Assembly (NCBI GenBank): GCA_029982105.1
Contig: JARRCQ010000003.1
Coordinates: 1 to 18,598, forward strand
Direction of reading: 5' to 3'
Length of the DNA stretch: 18,598 nucleotides
Source: Candidatus Atribacteria bacterium
GTDB taxonomy: Bacteria; Atribacterota; Atribacteria; Atribacterales; Caldatribacteriaceae
The notes under the pieces: generated by a model
The model's database searches: none
What the model was told of the DNA's origin: nothing
Seen by the model: the letters and a program-made list of their open reading frames with translations, nothing else
Shown here: positions 6,807 to 13,854 of the stretch, piece by piece
How positions within the stretch are numbered: the stretch's first letter is position 1
How the letters are laid out: each line of letters starts with the position of its first letter
Position numbers and translations under genes: made by a program

Positions 6807-7583
6807 ATGAAAAAAGAAGAGAGAATTAATTACATTGTTAATATTCTTTCCCTCCAGGGGATTGTTCGTATCCGCGAACTTTCCCAAAAATTGGGGGTTT
6901 CGGAAATGACCATTCGCCGGGACTTGGATTCTTTAGCCCAAGCAAATATTGCTGACCTGATACCAGGAGGAGCGGTGCTTAAGCGGAACTCGTCTTCAGA
7001 TTTGGGAGAGGAGCATTACCTCTTTTCTGCTGCCGGGTCTCAAATGATTCAGGAAAAAATAAGAGTTTGCCGGAAAGCTGCTTCCTTGGTAGAAGCCAAT
7101 GATACCATTGCCATAGATGTTGGCAGTACTACTGAACAATTACCTCAGTTTATTCCCTCTTCCCTTCCTCTTACTATCATCTGTTTTACCCTTAATATTC
7201 TGTTCAAAGTATATGGGAACGAAAACTGGGAAATTACGCTTACGGGAGGCCGTTTTCATAGAAATACCCTGATGTTTGAAAGTCCAGAAGGAGTTGAACT
7301 TATCAAGAAAATGAGGATTAATAAGGCTTTTATTTCAGCAGCAGGTGTTGATGAAAAATTAGGGGTAACCTGTGCTAATCATTACGAGGTAGAAACCAAA
7401 AAAGCTGCGATGCAATCCTCAGATACCAAGATTTTGCTCTCGGATTCTTCCAAATTTGGCAAGGTCAAGATTGCTTATTTTGCCGACCTTTCAGATTTTG
7501 ACTTAATAATTACTGATTCTAACCTGGATCCTTACTATCAAGATATAATACGGGACTTGGGATTACAACTAATTCTCGTGTAA
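6807..7583 (+). CDS. DeoR-family transcriptional regulator, likely controlling the BMC operon
   Basis: 258 residues, normal for the family. The N-terminal winged helix-turn-helix covers about residues 5-57 (RINYIVNILSLQGIVRIREL, then SEMTIRRDLDSL as recognition helix, then PGGAV in the wing). The C-terminal sugar-phosphate-sensing domain includes DVGSTTEQL (104-112), the usual D-x-G-[ST]-T phosphate loop, and later ILLSDSSKFGK, typical of DeoRC. DeoR proteins usually repress sugar-catabolic operons and release DNA on binding a phosphorylated sugar. A sugar-phosphate BMC directly upstream makes a 2-deoxy-sugar phosphate or related effector plausible (inference). GGGAGA lies upstream of the ATG. 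Confidence 0.9.
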   Translation: MKKEERINYIVNILSLQGIVRIRELSQKLGVSEMTIRRDLDSLAQANIADLIPGGAVLKRNSSSDLGEEHYLFSAAGSQMIQEKIRVCRKAASLVEANDTIAIDVGSTTEQLPQFIPSSLPLTIICFTLNILFKVYGNENWEITLTGGRFHRNTLMFESPEGVELIKKMRINKAFISAAGVDEKLGVTCANHYEVETKKAAMQSSDTKILLSDSSKFGKVKIAYFADLSDFDLIITDSNLDPYYQDIIRDLGLQLILV

Positions 7584-7687
7584 ATCCAGGCTGCTCTCTG
7601 AGAAAGTAATTTATTTAGGTTTATCTCCAAAAGTTTCTCCATTTATGAACTCTGCCTTGCAGGAGATATCCTTGTGTGCCTAACCGG

Positions 7688-7699
7688 GCATTGCAATGC
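7688..7699. promoter_or_regulatory. 12-base perfect palindrome upstream of the dehydratase operon
   Basis: GCATTGCAATGC is its own reverse complement and lies about 32 bases upstream of the candidate -35 of the following operon. It could be an operator for a dimeric regulator, possibly the DeoR-family protein just upstream. No second copy was noticed in the window, and the assignment is speculative. Confidence 0.3.
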
Positions 7700-7730
7700 A
7701 GCCATATCCCATCTCAGATAATTTGTCCCG

Positions 7731-7759
7731 TTGCTTTTTTTGAAACCTTACTGTATTAT
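7731..7759 (+). promoter_or_regulatory. candidate sigma-70 promoter of the leuC-leuD-glyA operon
   Basis: TTGCTT (7731-7736), a 17-base spacer and TATTAT (7754-7759) precede the start codon at 7797 by 37 bases. The spacing is ideal and the boxes match the consensus moderately (3/6 and 5/6). The rest of 7584-7796 contains no gene that I can support. Confidence 0.5.
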
Positions 7760-7796
7760 GGAAAAATGTAAAAAGGAATTAGTGAGGAGCGATATT

Positions 7797-9053
7797 ATGG
7801 GAAAAACTATGGCAGAGAAAATATTCGAAAATAAAACTGGTTTTCCAGTTAAAGCAGGAGACCTGGTTATAGCTCGGGTAGATAGAGCTATGGGGCAAGA
7901 TGGGACTACTCCATTGGCTATCCGATCTTTTGAGGAGATGAAGGGAGAGCGAGTTTTTGACCCAGAGAAAATAATTCTGATTTTAGACCACAATGCTCCC
8001 AGTCCTTTAGAATCCGTTTCTCGGCTTCATGATTTGATGCGTGACTTTTCTCGAAAGTTCGGGGTGCAGCTTATGGAAGTAGGAGAAGGAGTGTGCCATG
8101 AACTAATGGTATCCCGGGGGTTTGTGGTGCCGGGAGATTTAGTAGTGGGAGCTGATTCCCATACTTGCACTTATGGAGCGATTGGTGCTTTTTCTACCGG
8201 GGTGGGGAGTACAGAGTTAGCGGTAGTGATGCTCTCAGGAGAATTGTGGTTTAAAGTACCAGAAACTATTCGCTTAAACTTGAAAGGCAAATTACCGGCA
8301 GGGGTATTCTCTAAAGACATTATCCTTTATCTTGCCGGTAAATTAGGAGCTGATGGAGCTACTTACCAGGCTCTGGAGTTTCACGGACCGGTGATAGAAA
8401 ATTTAGAAGTGGAAGAACGCTTTACCATTTCCAATATGGCAGTGGAAGTAGGAGCGAAAGCTGGTCTTATGATTCCCGATGAAAAAGCGATAAAGTGGGT
8501 GAGAGAGAGGACTAATCGAGAGTTTCAGCCTGTTTTCCCGGATTCTGATGCTCAATATTCTCAGGTTATAGATGTAGATTGTTCTTCTCTTTCTCCTCAA
8601 GTAGCTCTACCTCACCAGGTAGACAATGTAGTGCCCATAGAGGAGATAGGAGAAGTTCCCATTCAGGAAGCCTTTTTGGGAACCTGTACCAACGGGAGAT
8701 TAGTGGATATAGAAGTGGCTGCGCGTATCTTAGAGGGAAGAAAAGTTCATCCGGAGGTGCGATTAATTGTTGCTCCTGCCTCTCGAGAGATTTTTTTAGA
8801 AGCGATAAAGAGAGGATGGGTAGAGACCATCGTCCTTGCTGGCGGAGTTTTTGTTCCCCCCGGGTGTGGCCCTTGTGTGGGAACTCATCAAGGGGTGCCA
8901 GGGGATGGCTGGAATGTTATTTCCACTGCTAACCGTAATTTTAAAGGGAGAATGGGCAATGCTCAATCTTTCATTTATTTAGCTTCTCCAGCTACAGTCG
9001 CTGCTTCGGCTCTCGAGGGTAAGATTACCGATCCTAGAAAATATCTGAGGTGA
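7797..9053 (+). CDS. leuC: 3-isopropylmalate/homoaconitate-type dehydratase, large subunit
   Basis: Aconitase-superfamily large subunit (418 residues, typical) that carries the 4Fe-4S cluster for dehydration/hydration of a 2-hydroxyacid. The cluster ligands are Cys297 in GTCTNGR and Cys357/Cys360 in GCGPCVG. GADSHTCTYGAIGAFSTGVGS is the family's substrate and cluster loop. The ATG at 7797 is chosen because GAGGAG lies seven bases upstream and the protein then starts MGKTMAEKIF, the normal family N-terminus. It is followed after six bases by the small subunit. No leuA, leuB or lysine-pathway gene is nearby, so the substrate (isopropylmalate, homoaconitate, methylmalate-type acid) is not settled. 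Confidence 0.9.
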   Translation: MGKTMAEKIFENKTGFPVKAGDLVIARVDRAMGQDGTTPLAIRSFEEMKGERVFDPEKIILILDHNAPSPLESVSRLHDLMRDFSRKFGVQLMEVGEGVCHELMVSRGFVVPGDLVVGADSHTCTYGAIGAFSTGVGSTELAVVMLSGELWFKVPETIRLNLKGKLPAGVFSKDIILYLAGKLGADGATYQALEFHGPVIENLEVEERFTISNMAVEVGAKAGLMIPDEKAIKWVRERTNREFQPVFPDSDAQYSQVIDVDCSSLSPQVALPHQVDNVVPIEEIGEVPIQEAFLGTCTNGRLVDIEVAARILEGRKVHPEVRLIVAPASREIFLEAIKRGWVETIVLAGGVFVPPGCGPCVGTHQGVPGDGWNVISTANRNFKGRMGNAQSFIYLASPATVAASALEGKITDPRKYLR

Positions 9054-9059
9054 AAGGAA

Positions 9060-9566
9060 ATGATTTTGCGAGGTAAAGCTCATAAGTTTGGGGATAATAT
9101 TAACACTGATTATATTATCTCTGGAAAATACAAATTTAAGACTTTAGATATGAATGAACTGGCTAAGCACGTGATGGAAGACATTGACCCTCATTTTTAT
9201 GAGAAGATAAAGCCAGGCGATTTTATAGTGGCGGGAAGAAATTTTGGTTGTGGTTCATCCCGGGAACAGGCTCCTCGAGCGCTCTCTGCAGCAGGAATCC
9301 GAGGGGTTCTCGCTCAGTCTTTTGCCCGTATTTTCTTTCGCAATGCTATCAATTGTGGTTTGGCGGCTTTAGAATGCGATACCTCTCTGATAGAAGATGG
9401 AGATGAATTAGAAATTGACCTTCTTACCGGAAAAGTGGTAGACCACTCTCAGGGAATAGAGATTAAAACCCAACCTTTACCTCCGGTTATGGTGGATATT
9501 CTGCAAGAAGGGGGTCTAATAGAGTATTTCAAAAAATATGGTTCTTTTCAGGGGGTCAGAAGATAA
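9060..9566 (+). CDS. leuD: 3-isopropylmalate/homoaconitate-type dehydratase, small subunit
   Basis: 168 residues, the size of archaeal-type LeuD/HacB swivelling-domain subunits. It has HKFGDNINTDYIISGKY near the N-terminus and NFGCGSSREQAPRAL, the conserved active-site serine/arginine segment. In characterised homologues a short loop after the Tyr (YLRT or YLVx type) reads the substrate side chain. Here the loop is Y24-K25-F26-K27-T28, with two lysines and apparently one extra residue, so specificity cannot be transferred from LeuD or HacB by name. It starts six bases after the large subunit and ends three bases before glyA. Confidence 0.88.
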   Translation: MILRGKAHKFGDNINTDYIISGKYKFKTLDMNELAKHVMEDIDPHFYEKIKPGDFIVAGRNFGCGSSREQAPRALSAAGIRGVLAQSFARIFFRNAINCGLAALECDTSLIEDGDELEIDLLTGKVVDHSQGIEIKTQPLPPVMVDILQEGGLIEYFKKYGSFQGVRR

Positions 9567-9569
9567 ACT

Positions 9570-10826
9570 ATGTGGGAGCTGGTAAAAGAGGTAGACCCGG
9601 AAGTTTATCACTGGATAGTAAAGGAACTGGAGCGAGAGAGAAATAAATTAGAATTAATAGCTTCGGAAAATTTTACCAGTTTAGCGGTAATGCAAGCGCA
9701 AGGCTCTATTTTAACTAATAAATATGCTGAAGGATATCCCCGTCGGCGCTACTATGGGGGTTGTGAATTTGTAGATGAAGTGGAAAGCCTTGCCATAGAG
9801 AGAGCCAAAGAGCTTTTTGGAGCAGAGCATGTTAATGTCCAGCCTCATTCCGGCTCTCAGGCTAATATGGCGGTTTATTTCGCCGTTCTTAAGCCCGAAG
9901 ATACAGTGATGGGAATGGATTTATCTCATGGAGGACACCTCACTCATGGAAGCCGGGTAAATTTCTCCGGGATATTATACAATTTTGTACCTTATGGAGT
10001 AGACCCTTCCACCGAAACCATAGACTATGTGGCTCTGGAAAAGCGAGCAAAAGAAGTTAAACCTCGTTTAATAGTGGCAGGAGCCAGTGCTTACCCTCGT
10101 TTCATTGATTTTGAGAGGATGCGCCATATTTGTGATGAGGTAGGTGCTTATTTTATGGTGGATATGGCTCATATTGCCGGATTAGTGGCAGCGGGAGTTC
10201 ACCCTAGCCCTATCCCTTTTGCTCATTTTGTTACCACTACCACTCATAAGACTCTTCGAGGTCCCCGGGGAGGAATGATTTTTTGCCAAAAGGAATTTGC
10301 TTCCGCTATTGATCGGGCTATATTTCCCGGGACTCAAGGAGGGCCTCTTCTTCATGTCATTGCTGCCAAAGCGGTAGCCCTCCGGGAAGCTTCGACTCCT
10401 GAGTTTGTGGATTACCAAAAACAAGTGGTTAAAAATGCTAAGGTTTTTGGGGAAAGCTTAAGCGCTCGGGGATACCGGCTGGTTTCTGGTGGAACTGATA
10501 ACCATCTCCTTTTGGTGGATTTGCGGGAGGCGGGAATAACCGGAAAAGAAGCCGAAAAAATTTTAGATGAAGTGGGAATAACAGTTAATAAAAACGCCAT
10601 TCCTTTTGATGAGGAGAAACCCACGGTAACCAGTGGCATCAGAATTGGCACTCCTGCTTGTACCACTCGAGGTATGAAAGAGAAAGAAATGGAAATCATT
10701 GCTGAGTGTATGGATAAGGCCCTCCGGGGAAAGAACGACCCTCAGATTCTCAGCCAGGTTAAAAATCAAGTGCGAGAGCTGTGTCAGAAATTTCCTCTGT
10801 ATCCGGAAATAACCAATGGGGAATAA
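9570..10826 (+). CDS. glyA: serine hydroxymethyltransferase
   Basis: PLP enzyme interconverting serine and glycine with transfer of a one-carbon unit to tetrahydrofolate. It has 418 residues (usual 410-420). Landmarks are [11 protein letters not shown] near the N-terminus, [15 protein letters not shown], the PLP-binding [10 protein letters not shown] with Lys227 as internal aldimine residue, and [12 protein letters not shown] near the C-terminus. It begins three bases after the LeuD-like stop and so is almost certainly co-transcribed with the dehydratase. The pairing is unusual and may be only housekeeping co-expression. Confidence 0.95.
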   Translation: MWELVKEVDPEVYHWIVKELERERNKLELIASENFTSLAVMQAQGSILTNKYAEGYPRRRYYGGCEFVDEVESLAIERAKELFGAEHVNVQPHSGSQANMAVYFAVLKPEDTVMGMDLSHGGHLTHGSRVNFSGILYNFVPYGVDPSTETIDYVALEKRAKEVKPRLIVAGASAYPRFIDFERMRHICDEVGAYFMVDMAHIAGLVAAGVHPSPIPFAHFVTTTTHKTLRGPRGGMIFCQKEFASAIDRAIFPGTQGGPLLHVIAAKAVALREASTPEFVDYQKQVVKNAKVFGESLSARGYRLVSGGTDNHLLLVDLREAGITGKEAEKILDEVGITVNKNAIPFDEEKPTVTSGIRIGTPACTTRGMKEKEMEIIAECMDKALRGKNDPQILSQVKNQVRELCQKFPLYPEITNGE

Positions 10827-10946
10827 AATATAGAAATGTGGTTTATAGTATCCTGTAAGATTAGTTAAAATATTAAAGCTTTGAAAAAGTAGATTACATC
10901 AACAATCAAAAAACTCAAGGTTGTTACGGGTGTTTTTCTCCAGCGT

Positions 10947-10977
10947 ACTGGTGGATATTTTTCCACCAGTAATCTTT
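10947..10977. repeat. hairpin repeat, copy 1
   Basis: Perfect 9-base inverted repeat (10947-10955 with 10962-10970, ACTGGTGGA/TCCACCAGT) around a six-base loop, followed by AATCTTT and further T-rich sequence. Copy 2 at 11056 shares the flanks and loop Ts but has different, still complementary, central stem bases. It could act as a transcription terminator or as a repetitive palindromic element. The stretch 10827-10946 between glyA and this copy shows nothing I can support. Confidence 0.65.
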
Positions 10978-11055
10978 ACTTTTTAAGTTTCTATGTTTTT
11001 GGAGGTTATAGGTTCTTTTTCCCCTATAGTTGGGGTTATAAGGGGGCTCTGCCCC

Positions 11056-11087
11056 ACTGAAGGATGTTTTTCCCTTCAGTAATCTTT
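11056..11087. repeat. hairpin repeat, copy 2, possible terminator
   Basis: Stem ACTGAAGG (11056-11063) with CCTTCAGT (11073-11080), nine-base T-rich loop, then AATCTTTGTTTTTTT. Aligned to copy 1, the two central stem pairs change from GT/AC to AA/TT while pairing is kept. The following T-run fits a Rho-independent terminator for the upstream operon. Between the copies are TATAGG/CCTATA (11007-11012 with 11023-11028) and GGGGC/GCCCC (11043-11047 with 11051-11055) hairpins. Confidence 0.65.
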
Positions 11088-11112
11088 GTTTTTTTCTGCT
11101 TTTGGGGGGTTA

Positions 11113-11134
11113 ATAAGGGGGCGTGCCCCCTTAT
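11113..11134. repeat. G/C-run hairpin
   Basis: Nine-base perfect stem ATAAGGGGG (11113-11121) with CCCCCTTAT (11126-11134) and a four-base loop CGTG. The preceding GGGGGGTTA context resembles the shorter GGTTATAAGGGGG element at 11035-11046, so it may be a related copy. It is the last structured element before the NifU-like gene. Confidence 0.6.
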
Positions 11135-11218
11135 AGTTTATTATTATGTGTTTAGGTAGGGCTCACGACGATGGTCATTAATAATTGACTTGGCATAACT
11201 ATGATAGGGAGGTAGAAA

Positions 11219-11443
11219 ATGATGAGAGAAAAAGTAGAAAAAGCTTTAGAAAAAGTAAGAGGCTATCTCCAATTTGAAGGTGGAGATGTAGAGCTCGTTG
11301 ATATAGAAGATGGAGTGGTAAAAGTTAGGCTAAAAGGTATGTGTAGTGCTTGCCCTATGGCTATGTTTACTCTTAAAGATGGCATTGAGCAGGCAATAAA
11401 AGAGGAAGTACCAGAGGTAAAATCGGTAGAACAAGTGCTGTAA
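11219..11443 (+). CDS. NifU C-terminal-domain (NFU) Fe-S scaffold protein
   Basis: 74 residues corresponding to a stand-alone NifU C-terminal domain. It starts with the helix MMREKVEKALEKVRGYL, then FEGGDVELVDIEDGVVKVRL, and the cluster-binding C-x2-C in GMCSACPMA. Such proteins carry a 4Fe-4S cluster between subunits and deliver it to targets. The Thr/Ser of the common 'C-x-x-C-P-[SM]-S-x-x-T' region is partly changed (CPMAMFTLKDGIE), which is within family variation. GGGAGG lies six bases before the ATG. It appears monocistronic, though many Fe-S proteins are encoded around it. Confidence 0.88.
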   Translation: MMREKVEKALEKVRGYLQFEGGDVELVDIEDGVVKVRLKGMCSACPMAMFTLKDGIEQAIKEEVPEVKSVEQVL

Positions 11444-11511
11444 GCTATAAAGAAAAAAATTCCTCTATAGCTGAACTGGAGAAGGAAAAAAATCCCGAAC
11501 TATTGTAACAA

Positions 11512-11569
11512 GGGAGAGGTAACTCTCAATTGCAGTATAAATCTTTATCTGTTTTTGGTTATCTCTCCC
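11512..11569. other. long imperfect inverted repeat in a gene-free interval
   Basis: GGGAGAGGTAAC (11512-11523) pairs with GTTATCTCTCCC (11558-11569) as a 12-base stem with a single G-U pair, enclosing 34 bases; AGGGTTTTT follows. The interval 11444-11804 has no gene I recognise. Overlapping minus-strand frames there look random. The stem could be a terminator of the NifU-like gene or part of a small structured RNA. Confidence 0.4.
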
Positions 11570-11804
11570 AGGGTTTTTATGGGAAGTAATGTGCTCGTGA
11601 TAATGCGATATTTCTACCCTCGATGAGATTGAGCGAATAGACAGCGGAGAATTGGGGTTGAAAGGTGATATGGCAATTTGGTTTAACCTTTGCCTGACTC
11701 CGTTTTGCAAGTTCATATTTCCTCTTTTTCCTCTGTAAGATAACTCGACCACCATGTTTGTTAAAATATTTTTTTCCCCACACTTTATTATAGAGCCCCC
11801 GTTC

Positions 11805-11833
11805 TTGACACCTTAAGGCGGGGTTTGTATAAT
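11805..11833 (+). promoter_or_regulatory. consensus sigma-70 promoter of the S1-domain gene
   Basis: TTGACA (11805-11810), exactly 17 bases, TATAAT (11828-11833): both boxes are perfect. The spacer contains the eight-base palindrome CCTTAAGG (11811-11818), and CCCCG (11797-11801) and CGGGG (11819-11823) form an inverted repeat around the -35 box. Strong basal transcription is expected, possibly with regulation at the spacer. Confidence 0.8.
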
Positions 11834-11872
11834 AAGCTCAATTTTTTATTAAAGGAGGATAGTTAGAAGTTA

Positions 11873-12235
11873 ATGGTTGAAGTTGGTAGCATTATGGAAG
11901 GTAAAGTGGTGGGTATTACCAAATTTGGAGCATTTATAGAATTAGAAGATGGAAAAAGAGGCTTGGTACATATATCAGAGATTTCTGATAAGTTTGTGAA
12001 AGACGTTAACGAACATTTAAAGCTAAATGACCAAGTAAAAGTAAAAGTAATCGGTATTTCTCCTGATGGAAAAATTGACCTTTCCATCAAAAAAGTTAAC
12101 GAAGATAGGGACTACGAAATAAAATTAGAAAAAAGCAAAGCCGGTTTCGAGCAAAAAATGACTCGCTTTCTAAAACAAAGTCAAGAAAAGCTCACTGATT
12201 TAAAACGCTATAACGATTCTAAACGCAAGCGCTGA
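11873..12235 (+). CDS. small S1-domain RNA-binding protein (YabR/GSP13-like)
   Basis: 120 residues. The S1 OB-fold spans about residues 1-75: VEVGSIMEGKVVGITKFGAF, then GLVHISEISDKFVKDV, then VKVKVIGISPDGKIDLSIKK. It ends with a basic, Lys/Arg-rich tail (DLKRYNDSKRKR). Proteins of this size associate with ribosomes or mRNA; the YabR/CvfD/GSP13 group is the closest match in layout. The GGAGG is 14 bases from the ATG, longer than usual, but a stop codon directly upstream in frame rules out an earlier start. Its 3' end overlaps the convergent cobalamin-domain gene by 28 bases. Confidence 0.85.
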   Translation: MVEVGSIMEGKVVGITKFGAFIELEDGKRGLVHISEISDKFVKDVNEHLKLNDQVKVKVIGISPDGKIDLSIKKVNEDRDYEIKLEKSKAGFEQKMTRFLKQSQEKLTDLKRYNDSKRKR

Positions 12236-13854
12236 AGAATGGAATTTACCCTTTCTTCCTCCTTTATTATTTCTCCTCTTTCGTTTACTATTCTTAAAAA
12301 TCCATCTATAACTCGGGTTTTAACTTTCCCGGGGGCATGGGGATTGCCCAATAGGTGGGGTGCGTCTAATATTCCCTCTTCTACCGCCTGGGCTAAAACT
12401 AGAGGAGAAGCCCAGGGGTCTTCTTCTTTTTCTCCCATTCTTTTTATTGCTTCTAAAATTAATTTAGCTTCTTTTTTTATTCTTTCTTTGTTTTCAATAA
12501 TAACTGGGTCAATTTCTACTTTAGGAAGTCCAAAAAGAGCATCTTTTATTACCCCTTCCACAATTTGAGCGCTTTCTATTACTTCTTCAGGGTGAGCCAA
12601 GTGGTCTGCTTCACAAAAACCCACTACGTGTATAATTTGAGGTTTTAAAAATAAGCCCAAGAAAGTGGAGGCTCCTAACTGTCCCTTGGCTATATTTAAA
12701 TCTACAGAAAAATGAGCCAGTCCCCCTCGAGTCTGGGTGAAAACAGTGAAATTTTCCCCTTCTAACTCTTTGATTAACTCAGCCTTGGCTAACATTTTAG
12801 ATAAATCGGCTTGAGGGGATATACCCGGTGGGGTATTGAGCATATATTGAGCAATGTAGTGATGAACTCCAGCTTTTTTAGCATTATAGGCAGCCAAGTA
12901 AAACGTGGCTGCAGCTACACTGTCGGGAGCGTCTCGCAGGCTCCACTGGTGAGATTCGTTTACCTCGAGAGGAACTCCTAATGAGGCATAGGCTCTCATA
13001 GCTTCCTGATTTTCTCGAATGGCTATAGGGAGACTTCTTTGAGAACGGCCATCTAATTTGCTATACCACATTAAAGGTACTGCTCCCCACGCAATATTAA
13101 TAGTTTCTTTCAAAAGATGAGCCCATTCCACCAAATTGTTGGTTCCGCTGTAGCAGCGTAAAAGAGGAAAGTTTCCTCGACGAGAGGCCTGGTATATCTT
13201 TTTTAGGTCTTCAGGTTGGCGCAAGGGAACGCCCCCTGCTCCTTTTTTCTCTTCATTCATGAGATGAGGTTGGAAAAATAATTCCTGAGCATTCTGATCT
13301 GGACCTAAAGAAATAATATCTATAACTCGAGCTTCGCTGATTTGCGCTACCCCCTCTACAGTTTCAGTTACAGAAGGTAGCCCGAAATGGTGTCTCAGAA
13401 GGGGAAAGGGGCTTTTAGCTTTTATTCTCTCAGGAAGGGTAGAAGGATATTTCTCCTCTGAAGAACTTTCTTTTTTCCCGGTTATGCTTTCTACTATGTC
13501 TTCGAAACGCTCTTTGCCAGTGAATATGTAGTCAAAAATTCCTGTTTTTTGAGCTATTTCCTCCAGAGCTGGGGTACAACTTAAAATGAGGACCAACTTA
13601 TCTAATAATTGATTTTTTTGTAGAGCTTCTTTAAGTTCTTGAAACAAGTTTTTAGCTGCTTCTTCGCTCAATCGGTAACCTACTATTACTCGGTCGGGGT
13701 TCTCTTCTTTTATCGCTTCTATCAGCTTTTCTACCGGGATGGCTGGGCCTAAAAAATGGGTTTGGTAACCATATTGCTCTGCTAAGGAAAGAAAACGATA
13801 TATACCGGCTACATGAACACAATTACCCAGTGATGCTCCTAAAATCTTTTTCAT
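12208..13854 (-). CDS. cobalamin-binding-domain protein with glutamate-mutase-like barrel
   Basis: 548 residues. The N-terminal ~130 residues look like a B12-binding Rossmann domain: KKILGASLGNCVHVAGIYRFL carries His14 and Gly17 of the D-x-H-x-x-G motif, but the Asp position is Cys12. The remainder (about residues 180-548) has NESHQWSLRDAPD, AYNAKKAGVHHYIAQYM, NTPPGISPQADLSKMLAK and GNPHAPGKVKTRV, resembling the TIM barrel of methylaspartate (glutamate) mutase E-type subunits. I infer a carbon-skeleton mutase or related B12 enzyme of unknown substrate. The ATG at 13854 has GGAGGAGA just upstream and forms an ATGA overlap with the preceding opine dehydrogenase stop. A longer frame beginning at 13968 is only the overlap. 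It is the third gene of the operon. Confidence 0.75.
   Translation of the reverse strand: MKKILGASLGNCVHVAGIYRFLSLAEQYGYQTHFLGPAIPVEKLIEAIKEENPDRVIVGYRLSEEAAKNLFQELKEALQKNQLLDKLVLILSCTPALEEIAQKTGIFDYIFTGKERFEDIVESITGKKESSSEEKYPSTLPERIKAKSPFPLLRHHFGLPSVTETVEGVAQISEARVIDIISLGPDQNAQELFFQPHLMNEEKKGAGGVPLRQPEDLKKIYQASRRGNFPLLRCYSGTNNLVEWAHLLKETINIAWGAVPLMWYSKLDGRSQRSLPIAIRENQEAMRAYASLGVPLEVNESHQWSLRDAPDSVAAATFYLAAYNAKKAGVHHYIAQYMLNTPPGISPQADLSKMLAKAELIKELEGENFTVFTQTRGGLAHFSVDLNIAKGQLGASTFLGLFLKPQIIHVVGFCEADHLAHPEEVIESAQIVEGVIKDALFGLPKVEIDPVIIENKERIKKEAKLILEAIKRMGEKEEDPWASPLVLAQAVEEGILDAPHLLGNPHAPGKVKTRVIDGFLRIVNERGEIIKEEERVNSILQRLRLESL

Noticed and set aside
7731..7796. Upstream extension of the LeuC-like protein
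   Set aside because: It would run through the candidate promoter, and the ATG at 7797 has a good ribosome-binding site and the normal family N-terminus.
8579..8932. Ser/Arg/Cys-rich ORF inside the LeuC-like gene
   Set aside because: Low-complexity frame fully contained in a well-supported gene on the same strand; no start signal.
11185..11205. TTGACT and TATGAT before the NifU-like gene
   Set aside because: The spacing is only nine bases, too short for a sigma-70 promoter.
11443..11472. AGCTATA/TATAGCT hairpin after the NifU-like gene as a terminator
   Set aside because: Seven-base A/T-rich stem with a 16-base loop and no following T-run; too weak to call.
11465..11783. Two overlapping minus-strand ORFs in the gap after the NifU-like gene
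   Set aside because: Neither has a convincing ribosome-binding site, family match or protein-like composition, and they overlap each other in different frames.
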